Below the pieces are notes generated by a model. The model was not told the DNA's origin. It searched no databases and was given only the letters and a program-made list of their open reading frames with translations. The position numbers and the translations under genes are program-made. Below, one piece after another: positions 1 to 5,835 of a stretch of 5,835 bases of DNA (position 1 is its first letter; each line of letters starts with the position of its first letter). Origin of the DNA: an uncultured Blautia sp. GTDB lineage: Bacteria > Bacillota > Clostridia > Lachnospirales > Lachnospiraceae. The stretch lies in assembly GCA_934394595.1 (NCBI GenBank), contig CAKRRX010000155.1:1-5835 (forward strand). The letters are read 5' to 3'.

Positions 1-14
1 AAAAACAAACAGAT

Positions 15-20
15 AAGGAA
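15..20 (+). promoter_or_regulatory. AAGGAA Shine-Dalgarno-like site next to the gene 1 start
   Basis: The purine block AAGGAA directly abuts the ATG at 21, which is too close for it to serve that codon. It lies 12 nt before the ATG at 33, which is somewhat long. The site therefore favours 33 over 21 weakly, or is simply coding sequence if translation begins upstream of the window. Confidence 0.35.
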
Positions 21-2072
21 ATGAAAAACACTATGAATCAAAAATCAAAATGCAACAAACTGGAACTTATTTACAAGATACTGATCATCGTTCTGATGGG
101 ACTTGTGGACGCTGGTGTGGTGGTGTTTGGACGCACCTCAGGTCTGGGATTTATGGAGACCATTGGAAAAAAGAAGCTTTTGTTTTTACTGTTGTTGAAT
201 GCGGCGATAGTATTTTTGCTCTTTTTTGCAAAGCGCATAAAGGAAAAAACAGGAGATAAGCTTTTTATAAAGATCATTAATATTGTCACTTTGATCCTCA
301 CTCCGGTACTTGTCTTTGGAGTGGTACAGGTGATCGTAAGTAAGGGCTCGTTTGAAATGCTAAAAGAGTATCTTCTGCCCAATATGATCGTGTGCTATGT
401 GCTTTACCTGCTGTTTTTGCTGGTGTTTGGTAAAGTATCCACAGCGATTTCCGCGTACACGATCATACTTCTGGTCCTTGCTATGGTGGATTATTTTGTC
501 ACCATGTTCCGTGGAAATGCATTTGTTCTGATGGATGTTTTAAGTGTAGGAACAGCAATGGAAGTTGCAGGAACCTATGTGTTTAAAATACCGATAAAAA
601 CAGGAATCTGTATTGTGGCGATGCTGCTTTATGTTGTATATCAGCATAGCTTTCAGACACTCAGAGTCGGAAAAAAAGACAAAAAATGGTATCTGGTAAG
701 AGTGGGGCTTCTTGCGCTGCTCCTTGTTGGAATTTATGGAAACAGGGCCTGGCTGTCTAAGGAAAAGGTCAGGATGTGGGATACGGACAGCGATTACCGT
801 ACAAAGGGATACATTTATAAACTGGCCTGCGAAACCCGGTATCTTTCCAGCGAAAAACCAAAAGATTATTCTGTGGAAAGAGTAAAAGAAATTGCCGCAC
901 AGACCGAAGCAAAGGCAGGGCAGACGGAGAATTCCGGGGAGAAAAAGACGACTGCGGCAGCTTCCACAAAGATCGTACCCAAGAAGCTGATCGTAATTAT
1001 GAATGAAAGTCTTTCTGATTTTGAGGAATTTGATAATTTTAAGTCCTCAGAGGAAATCCTTCCTACCATTCATTCTCTGAAAGAAAACACAAAGAAGGGC
1101 CATCTTTATGTGCCGGTTTTTGGTGGTGGTACAGCCAATACAGAGTATGAGCTGCTTACCGGAAACAGTGTGCAGTTTCTGCCAAGCGGTGGAATGGCTT
1201 ATCTTCTGTACTGTCGTGATCCGGAGTATGGAATGGCGCACTCCCTGGATCAGATTGGATTTTCCACAACTGCGCTGCATCCTTACAAGGCAAAGAACTG
1301 GAACCGTCCAAGTGTATATGAGGATATGAATTTTGGCCAGTTTATCAGCCTGGAAAACTGGGATAACCCGATAGAAAAATATCGAAGATATGCAACTGAT
1401 GCAAGCACCTTTGACAAGCTGGAGAAGCTTACTGCAAAAGGTGGCGATGAAAATCAGTTTTTGTTCTGTGTCACCATGCAGAACCATGGAAGCTATGGAA
1501 GTGCAAAGAATTTCAAACCATATGTGACTTTGGATTATGAGGAGGATTACCCCAGGGCAGAGCTTTACCTGTCTCTGGAAAAGGAGTCAGATAAGGCATT
1601 TGCAGATCTGATCGCACATTATCAGAATGAAGAAGAGCCGACTATGATCGTAATGTTTGGGGATCACTGGCCGGAAATTGAACACAGCTTTTTCAGTCAG
1701 TTATTTGGCAAAGATTTTGACAGTCTGGGTGTGATGGATGTGCAGAAATCTCACAGGACTCCTTATGTGATCTGGACCAATTATCCATCTGAGTCAGGGG
1801 AAGAAGATATGAGTTCCAACTATTTTGGAAGTTATATTATGGAACAGGCAGGACTGCCTCTTACCACTTACAGCCAGTTCCTGCTTCAGCTGAAGGAAAC
1901 TCTGCCGGTGATTGGAACAGATGCTGTGTGCGATGCAGAGGGCAACTGGTATGAGATGAGCGATCTGCCGGAAGAATATGCGGAGCTGATTGAGGAATAT
2001 AAGGTGCTTCAGTACAACAATGTCTTTGACAGAAGGCACAGAGTGGATGATATTTTTCAGCTTGCAAAATGA
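21..2072 (+). CDS. LTA synthase-family membrane phosphoglycerol transferase (sulfatase fold)
   Basis: Numbering is from the ATG at 21 (683 aa). The first ~240 residues are hydrophobic, with about six or seven membrane segments (roughly 17-37, 53-70, 83-107, 119-136, 142-162, 190-208, 224-240). A Q/T/E/A/K-rich linker follows (~285-320), then an extracytoplasmic sulfatase-fold domain (~321-590). Compared with what is known of Staphylococcus aureus LtaS, the Mn ligands map to E329, D548 and H549 (GDH 547-549), the nucleophile to T371 in GGGTANTEYELLTG, and substrate-site residues to H420, W427, R429 and H489. Spacings agree closely: H420-W427 is 7 in both, R429-H489 is 60, H489-D548 is 59. LtaS-family enzymes transfer glycerol phosphate from phosphatidylglycerol to a lipid- or sugar-bound acceptor. 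The acceptor here is unknown; beside a DUF2142 protein and a PP-loop amide-forming protein, a decorated glycopolymer is as likely as classical LTA, so I give no ltaS symbol. The frame is open to the left edge of the window, so the start is unsettled (21, 33 or upstream). Confidence 0.9.
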   Translation: MKNTMNQKSKCNKLELIYKILIIVLMGLVDAGVVVFGRTSGLGFMETIGKKKLLFLLLLNAAIVFLLFFAKRIKEKTGDKLFIKIINIVTLILTPVLVFGVVQVIVSKGSFEMLKEYLLPNMIVCYVLYLLFLLVFGKVSTAISAYTIILLVLAMVDYFVTMFRGNAFVLMDVLSVGTAMEVAGTYVFKIPIKTGICIVAMLLYVVYQHSFQTLRVGKKDKKWYLVRVGLLALLLVGIYGNRAWLSKEKVRMWDTDSDYRTKGYIYKLACETRYLSSEKPKDYSVERVKEIAAQTEAKAGQTENSGEKKTTAAASTKIVPKKLIVIMNESLSDFEEFDNFKSSEEILPTIHSLKENTKKGHLYVPVFGGGTANTEYELLTGNSVQFLPSGGMAYLLYCRDPEYGMAHSLDQIGFSTTALHPYKAKNWNRPSVYEDMNFGQFISLENWDNPIEKYRRYATDASTFDKLEKLTAKGGDENQFLFCVTMQNHGSYGSAKNFKPYVTLDYEEDYPRAELYLSLEKESDKAFADLIAHYQNEEEPTMIVMFGDHWPEIEHSFFSQLFGKDFDSLGVMDVQKSHRTPYVIWTNYPSESGEEDMSSNYFGSYIMEQAGLPLTTYSQFLLQLKETLPVIGTDAVCDAEGNWYEMSDLPEEYAELIEEYKVLQYNNVFDRRHRVDDIFQLAK

Positions 2073-2081
2073 GCATACTTT

Positions 2082-2116
2082 GAAGAGCTTCCCCAATTTG
2101 GGAATAGTTAAAACTA
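2082..2116. repeat. Short imperfect palindromes in the gene 1 / gene 2 gap
   Basis: The 67-nt gap holds three small dyads in a row: GAAG-AG-CTTC (2082-2091), TTCCC-N6-GGGAA (2089-2104) and TAGTT-AA-AACTA (2105-2116). Each has only a 4-5 bp stem, and no U-rich run follows, so this is not a convincing intrinsic terminator. I also see no promoter with well-placed -35 and -10 boxes here. The gap is compatible with read-through from gene 1 into gene 2. Confidence 0.35.
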
Positions 2117-2126
2117 CATTTTAAAC

Positions 2127-2132
2127 AAAGGA
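2127..2132 (+). promoter_or_regulatory. Ribosome binding site of gene 2
   Basis: AAAGGA lies 7 nt before the ATG at 2140, a normal Shine-Dalgarno distance. It supports 2140 as the start. Confidence 0.75.
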
Positions 2133-2139
2133 TTTTGAT

Positions 2140-3636
2140 ATGATTGACAGCAAACAGTTTATTATTATGGATGTTCCCTTTGAAAAAGAGGATTTTCTTC
2201 ATGTTTCCCTGTCAAATGGCAAGATTTTGTCTTATCACAAAGATCTTCACATAGAGATTGTGAAGGATGAAACTGGAAATGGGAAAATCTGTCTCCTTGG
2301 CTGGGCTTTTCAGTGTGAGGAAAAAAGAAAAGATCCGATAGAGGAAATCAGGCAGGCACAGGAGGGCGATGATCTGGAAGAAATTCTGGATACCTGGTCC
2401 GGGCGCTGGCTTTTGATTTATGAAGATAGCGTTTACCTGGATGCTTGTGGCTTATTTGGATGTTTTTATACAAAAGATGGAATTTTGTCCAGCAGTCTGA
2501 ATTGCATCAATCAGGCATTGAAAAGGAAGAATATGCGGCCTGGTATCCGACATGGATTTGGGCTTGATTATTATCCCGGAAAGAAAACTGTTTATCCGGA
2601 TGTGATGCGCCTGATGCCTTCCCAGATTTATGACTTAAAAAGCAATAGCTGCAGGCACAGAAACCTGATCCTGGGTGAGCAGAAATTTGCAGATGATGAG
2701 CAGAGGCTGGATGCTGTGATTGGTTATTTTCGAACAATATTAAAAAATCTGGCAAGAACCTATCTGGGGAAGATCATGCTACCTCTTACCGGTGGCTACG
2801 ATTCCAGGACTATGCTGGCACTGTTGGAATACAGTGGGATTTCCTATTCTGCTTTTACCATGGAGCATGACAATATTTCCCAGCTGGATATGGAAGCGCC
2901 TCCTGCACTTGCCAGGCTGGTGGGAAAAGAATACCAGTATATCAGAAGGGGGCAAAAGCCTTCCAGCAGGAGGTTGAAAGCCTATGATCTGCATTGTGGG
3001 GGAATGGCATCGGATGAAGACAGGAATTTTTATGCCTGTGACCAGTATCCCCATGGAAATGGGGAAAATGTGGCTGTTTTGCGTGCCGGAGTGTGGGAAT
3101 GTGCCTATTATACGTTGTACAACTGGGTAGAGAAATCCGGATTTCAGATTTCCAGATATAAAAAGAAATACGTAAATGTGAGATGCCGGAAGGATATCAG
3201 TGATTCCCTGGAAGCATATTTTGAATTTGTACAGACTGATGAGCAGAAAATGAAATGGCCGGTGCGCTTTTATAGAGAACAGCGCATGGGCTGCTGGCTT
3301 TCTGGCGTGGAGCAGTCCCTGACTTTGATTGATAATATGGATTCCCTGCAGCTTTGCAATTGCGGAAGAATCCTGGAAATCCTTGCACAGTTGGATCTTG
3401 GTCTGCTGGTTGGCAAAAAACATGAGATCCGGATCATAGAAAAGATCTGTCCGCAGCTTTTGGATGTTACTTTACAAAATAAAGAAAACAAATTTAAGAA
3501 AAGCAGTTTCAGGGGAAATCTGAAAAAAGATCTGGAATATTTCAGCGGATGCAGACAATGTCTTGGCTGGAAAGACGGCATAAAAGAGAGCCTTTGTTTT
3601 ATAAAAAAGAAAGGCAAAAAGAGGAAAATAATTTGA
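2140..3636 (+). CDS. Asparagine synthetase-like PP-loop protein lacking the glutaminase cysteine
   Basis: The 498-residue protein is soluble and probably cytoplasmic. Residues ~1-180 look like a degenerate class II glutamine amidotransferase domain: the stretch WSGRWLLIYEDSVYLDACG (86-104) followed by LSSSL (116-120) recalls its core strands. The protein begins Met-Ile-Asp, so the Cys2 nucleophile needed to hydrolyse glutamine is absent. The C-terminal half carries the ATP-pyrophosphatase loop LTGGYDSR (216-223; canonical SGGxDS) and the later family-like pattern FYREQRMGCW (377-386). Relatives adenylate a carboxylate and then form an amide; some glycan-locus members amidate uronic acids, and Cys-less relatives such as beta-lactam synthetase or lasso-peptide cyclase make amides without glutamine. 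Its place between two envelope membrane enzymes suggests action on a surface-polymer precursor, but the substrate is unknown. It has 17 cysteines, including CNC (406-408) and CRQC (471-474), and a very basic C-terminus (489-498) that coincides with the next gene's ribosome binding site. Confidence 0.85.
   Translation: MIDSKQFIIMDVPFEKEDFLHVSLSNGKILSYHKDLHIEIVKDETGNGKICLLGWAFQCEEKRKDPIEEIRQAQEGDDLEEILDTWSGRWLLIYEDSVYLDACGLFGCFYTKDGILSSSLNCINQALKRKNMRPGIRHGFGLDYYPGKKTVYPDVMRLMPSQIYDLKSNSCRHRNLILGEQKFADDEQRLDAVIGYFRTILKNLARTYLGKIMLPLTGGYDSRTMLALLEYSGISYSAFTMEHDNISQLDMEAPPALARLVGKEYQYIRRGQKPSSRRLKAYDLHCGGMASDEDRNFYACDQYPHGNGENVAVLRAGVWECAYYTLYNWVEKSGFQISRYKKKYVNVRCRKDISDSLEAYFEFVQTDEQKMKWPVRFYREQRMGCWLSGVEQSLTLIDNMDSLQLCNCGRILEILAQLDLGLLVGKKHEIRIIEKICPQLLDVTLQNKENKFKKSSFRGNLKKDLEYFSGCRQCLGWKDGIKESLCFIKKKGKKRKII
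3603..3609 (+). other. A AAA AAG heptamer in the -1 slippery phase near the end of gene 2
   Basis: In the gene 2 frame the codons here are ATA AAA AAG, so the heptamer has the X XXY YYZ phase known for bacterial -1 frameshifting (for example dnaX). A -1 slip would enter the frame of the next gene, which is open through here. I see no strong upstream Shine-Dalgarno-like enhancer and no clear downstream stem-loop, so function is doubtful in this A-rich stretch. Confidence 0.25.
3621..3626 (+). promoter_or_regulatory. Ribosome binding site of gene 3, inside the end of gene 2
   Basis: GAGGAA lies 6 nt before the TTG at 3633, which is the ideal distance. It is the main reason for preferring the TTG over the far upstream ATG at 3549, which would overlap gene 2 by 88 nt, or the later ATG at 3699, which has no clear Shine-Dalgarno. 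Confidence 0.75.
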
Positions 3637-5576
3637 GTGGAAACATTGGTACAACACAAATAGCAGACAAAATCAGAAGAAAGCAGATCCTGCGGCTGAT
3701 GGCGGAAATGCTGGCAGCAGGGCTTCTGGCTCTTATTATAGAGCTGGGGCTCAATTTCCACGGGATTACAGAAGGCTACAGCCCAAAGGGAATTTATGAC
3801 CATTATACCACAGAGGGTGGAAGGCTGATATATGAGCTGAAATTAGATGAGCCGGAGTATATTGGCAAGCTAATTATACAGGGAAATGTGAAAAAGGATC
3901 TGAAATATACGGTAAAGCTTGTGACAGTAAGTGATATGGGTGGGATGGAAGAGGAATCCTTTCAGGACTATCTCTATACGGAGCTGAACTGCGGTTTTTC
4001 CAATATCAATGCCAGGGTAAAAGAACTTTCCATAAGTATCACAAAGCCGGACAGAGTAGAGATTTCCAGCATATCCTATGAAAATCAGTTCGCTTTTAAC
4101 AAGTACCGTTTCTGCTTTTTCCTTCTGACAGGATTTCTGGTTTTGCTGATTTTGTTTGAACACAGAATGCTGCTGGAGAAAATCTGGGTGCTTTATCTGA
4201 TCTGTGCCCTTGGTTTTGGAAGTATTATGGCTGTGGGGGCAGGGCCTTTTGCTGTGACCTGGGATGAGGAGGTTCATTACCGGACTGTTCATCTGATGAA
4301 TCCCACAGGCGAGGTCAGCAGTGATGAGGTTACTGTGGCGAATTTTGAACGCCAGGGGTGGAAACTAAACACTACAGAAGAGCTTGCCATGGTGCGGGCG
4401 TATATGGATTCCCATGGGAATGGAACAGAGACCTTGGAAAGCTATCATGGTTTTCGAAAAGAATATATTACTTATTTTCCAATGATTCTTTCCTACCAGC
4501 TGGGCCGACTGCTGGGGCTTCCTTATTCGCTGAATTATATGCTGGGAAGACTGGGAAATCTGGTATTTTGTTCCCTGATCTGCGCATTGGCAGTATTTCT
4601 GGCAAGGAGAAAGAAGCTTCTGATAGCCATTGTGGGAATGATGCCTACGGTGATCTTCCAGAGCAGTATGTATACCTATGATGGGGTTATGTTTTCATTC
4701 CTTTTGCTGGGAACAGTTCTGTGCATGAATGAACTGGAAAAGGAGAGGGGAACAGAAAATATCCGGGATATGCTCCTGGCAGCGCTAGCTATTTTGGTGG
4801 GATGTATGGCAAAACCAGTTTATATTCCGCTTTTGCTTCTGTTGGCGCCTTGTGTTTACGGAAAAATGAAGCCCCTTTTAACCGGTAAAAAGAGAAGAAG
4901 GATTGCATGGACAGCTCTGGTTATTTTTGGTGTACTGGCAGCAGTTGTTTTGGCTGTGAAGCTGAAGCCTTTTATAAGCAGTGCTTTAAGTGGGGATTTG
5001 TCCTATGGCGGAGATTCCCGTGGCGGAAAAACCGGTATGGCGGGACAGCTTCTGACCATATTACAGCATCCAATTGCTTTTTGCAAAATGCTCGTGAGAG
5101 ACATTTTTACCTTTGACAATTTCAGAAATTACCAGGATAATGGAGAAAATGTAACCCTGATTTTCAGCCAGATGTTCCTGAATCTTTACGAACTGGGAAC
5201 GTTGAAAAATCTGTGGACAATGGTATTGGTACCATTATTGATGCTTTTGTATCTGGTGGAGCCGGAGGGAGAAAAGGCGCTTCCGGGAAATATAAAACAG
5301 ATCCGAAAATGGAATCTGGCAGCAATTTTTTTCAGCGTAATTCTGATCTGGCTGGCAATGTATCTGGCGTTTACCCCTATTGGACAGGGAAGTATATCCG
5401 GGGTTCAGGCAAGATATTATCTGCCATTATGCATTCCGGCGGCATATGTGCTGTGGAATCGCAGAATTCAGATAAAACTGTCGCGCCTGAGATATTATCA
5501 GATCGGAATGGGAGCTGCGCTGGTTTTGACTTCACAGTGTGTTTACCAGTTCCTGATCTGTGGACGTCTGTCCTGA
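3633..5576 (+). CDS. DUF2142-type polytopic membrane protein (GT-C-like), TTG start
   Basis: From the TTG start the protein has 647 residues. TTG overlaps the gene 2 stop (TTGA), so translation is probably coupled. One membrane segment (~25-42) is followed by a soluble, strand-rich stretch (~44-158), then a polytopic core with roughly ten or more membrane segments (for example 160-176, 184-204, 306-323, 349-366, 380-407, 425-442, 527-541, 562-580, 595-608, 622-641). Marks of the DUF2142 family as I recall it are TWDEEVHYR (209-217; compare the usual P-DE-x-x-H), QSSMYTYDGVMF (343-354), KPVYIPLLLL (394-403) and SGVQARYYLP (589-598). DUF2142 proteins resemble GT-C glycosyltransferases and often lie in surface-polysaccharide loci; the acidic pair D211/E212 after the second or third segment is the obvious candidate catalytic site. 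The activity is not established. In this context it may transfer a lipid-linked sugar or otherwise handle the polymer outside the membrane. Assignment to the family is firm, function is inference. Confidence 0.85.
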   Translation: MSGNIGTTQIADKIRRKQILRLMAEMLAAGLLALIIELGLNFHGITEGYSPKGIYDHYTTEGGRLIYELKLDEPEYIGKLIIQGNVKKDLKYTVKLVTVSDMGGMEEESFQDYLYTELNCGFSNINARVKELSISITKPDRVEISSISYENQFAFNKYRFCFFLLTGFLVLLILFEHRMLLEKIWVLYLICALGFGSIMAVGAGPFAVTWDEEVHYRTVHLMNPTGEVSSDEVTVANFERQGWKLNTTEELAMVRAYMDSHGNGTETLESYHGFRKEYITYFPMILSYQLGRLLGLPYSLNYMLGRLGNLVFCSLICALAVFLARRKKLLIAIVGMMPTVIFQSSMYTYDGVMFSFLLLGTVLCMNELEKERGTENIRDMLLAALAILVGCMAKPVYIPLLLLLAPCVYGKMKPLLTGKKRRRIAWTALVIFGVLAAVVLAVKLKPFISSALSGDLSYGGDSRGGKTGMAGQLLTILQHPIAFCKMLVRDIFTFDNFRNYQDNGENVTLIFSQMFLNLYELGTLKNLWTMVLVPLLMLLYLVEPEGEKALPGNIKQIRKWNLAAIFFSVILIWLAMYLAFTPIGQGSISGVQARYYLPLCIPAAYVLWNRRIQIKLSRLRYYQIGMGAALVLTSQCVYQFLICGRLS

Positions 5577-5596
5577 TGAAATTCTTAGTTTCAATT

Positions 5597-5621
5597 TGTG
5601 ATTTAATGTGTGTGATTTAAT
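5597..5621. repeat. 11-bp direct repeat in the gap before gene 4
   Basis: TGTGATTTAAT occurs at 5597-5607 and again at 5611-5621, separated by GTG, giving a 14-bp period. It sits between the gene 3 stop and the gene 4 ribosome binding site. It could be a tandem protein-binding site or an untranslated-leader element; no well-spaced promoter boxes accompany it. Confidence 0.6.
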
Positions 5622-5624
5622 ACC

Positions 5625-5630
5625 GGAGGA
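5625..5630 (+). promoter_or_regulatory. Strong ribosome binding site of gene 4
   Basis: GGAGGA lies 5 nt before the ATG at 5636. The nearer ATG at 5632 is only 1 nt away and opens a frame that stops after 21 codons, so 5636 is the start. Confidence 0.8.
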
Positions 5631-5635
5631 AATGC

Positions 5636-5835
5636 ATGATAAGGAAAAAAATCTGGGCATGTTTGCTTGCTTTGACATTGTTGATACAGCCTCTTGAGAT
5701 TTTGGCGCAGACAGACGATGAGGCGGGATTTTTCATAGCGGAAAGTGAAAATCCAGATGAAGAAACTCTCGGATTTTCAGATGCTTCTGACAATGACAGG
5801 GAAATGGTGGAATTTGAATCTGAGGAAAATATAGC
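5636..5835 (+). CDS. Secreted acidic protein, N-terminal part (gene runs off the window)
   Basis: The 66 visible residues start with a typical Sec signal peptide: basic MIRKK, a hydrophobic core WACLLALTLLIQPLEI, and a likely signal peptidase I cut after ILA (residues 22-24), before QTDDEAG. There is no lipobox cysteine at the cut. The mature part seen so far is extremely acidic (about 16 Asp/Glu and one Arg in 42 residues) with scattered Phe, and has no recognisable domain. Such acidic leaders often precede repeat or cell-wall-binding modules in surface proteins of gut Clostridia, but the modules, if any, lie outside the window. It follows gene 3 by 59 nt with no visible terminator, so it may be co-transcribed, though the direct repeat upstream hints at separate control. 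Confidence 0.8.
   Translation, partial: MIRKKIWACLLALTLLIQPLEILAQTDDEAGFFIAESENPDEETLGFSDASDNDREMVEFESEENI

Noticed and set aside
1047..1487. Minus-strand open frame of 146 codons inside the LtaS-like gene, and similar open frames on either strand inside genes 1-3.
   Set aside because: They lie entirely opposite or out of frame with genes that carry clear family motifs, lack convincing ribosome binding sites, and have no coherent domain pattern.
2089..2104. TTCCC-N6-GGGAA hairpin after gene 1 as an intrinsic terminator.
   Set aside because: The stem is only 5 bp and no U-rich tract follows; the next bases are TAGTTAAAACTA.
3523..3532. AAAAAAG run at the CTGAAAAAAGAT site in gene 2 as a frameshift signal.
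   Set aside because: Here the codons are CTG AAA AAA GAT, so the run is not in the X XXY YYZ phase needed for tandem -1 slippage.
3549..3632. ATG at 3549 as the start of the DUF2142-type gene.
   Set aside because: It would overlap gene 2 by 88 nt, encodes a charged, non-family N-terminus and has no good Shine-Dalgarno, whereas TTG at 3633 has GAGGAA at the ideal distance.
5010..5033. GDSRGGKT in the DUF2142-type protein (residues 460-467) matches the Walker A pattern GxxxxGK[ST].
   Set aside because: It lies in a glycine-rich loop between membrane segments, is not preceded by a hydrophobic strand, and no Walker B or other nucleotide-binding motif is visible. It is most likely a chance match.
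5632..5697. ATG at 5632 as the start of a small peptide or of gene 4.
   Set aside because: The ribosome binding site is 1 nt away and the frame stops after 21 codons, while the overlapping ATG at 5636 gives a clear signal peptide.

Overview
The window looks like part of a cell-envelope operon from a low-to-moderate GC Gram-positive anaerobe, most likely a Clostridia/Lachnospiraceae-type gut bacterium. This taxonomic call is an inference. It rests on purine-rich AAGGA/GGAGGA ribosome binding sites, a TTG start, an LtaS-like polytopic sulfatase-fold enzyme, and a secreted protein with an acidic mature N-terminus. No rRNA or other taxonomic marker is present.

All four genes are on the + strand and closely packed. 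(1) Positions 21-2072 encode a polytopic membrane protein with an extracytoplasmic LtaS-type phosphoglycerol transferase domain; the known LtaS metal, nucleophile and most substrate-site residues can be matched with nearly identical spacing. The true start may be at 33 or upstream of the window. (2) After a 67-nt gap with a few short palindromes, 2140-3636 encodes an asparagine-synthetase-like PP-loop protein. It keeps the ATP-pyrophosphatase loop, but its degenerate N-terminal domain lacks the catalytic Cys2 of glutamine-dependent enzymes. (3) Positions 3633-5576 encode a DUF2142-type polytopic membrane protein (GT-C-like) with an extra extracytoplasmic domain between its first two membrane segments. 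Its best start is a TTG that overlaps the upstream stop codon (TTGA), 6 nt after a GAGGAA Shine-Dalgarno. (4) After a 59-nt gap holding an 11-bp direct repeat, a gene for a secreted, very acidic protein begins at 5636 and runs off the window.

A reasonable working model is that genes 1-3 build or decorate a surface glycopolymer. The DUF2142 protein would act in lipid-linked sugar transfer, the LtaS-like enzyme would add phosphoglycerol outside the membrane, and the PP-loop protein would form an amide bond on a carboxylated sugar or similar substrate in the cytoplasm. The polymer and exact chemistry cannot be read from this sequence. There are no RNA genes, mobile elements or CRISPR arrays that I can support. 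Apart from the gene-1/2 gap (67 nt) and the gene-3/4 gap (59 nt) the window is almost wholly coding, and no gap exceeds 300 bases.
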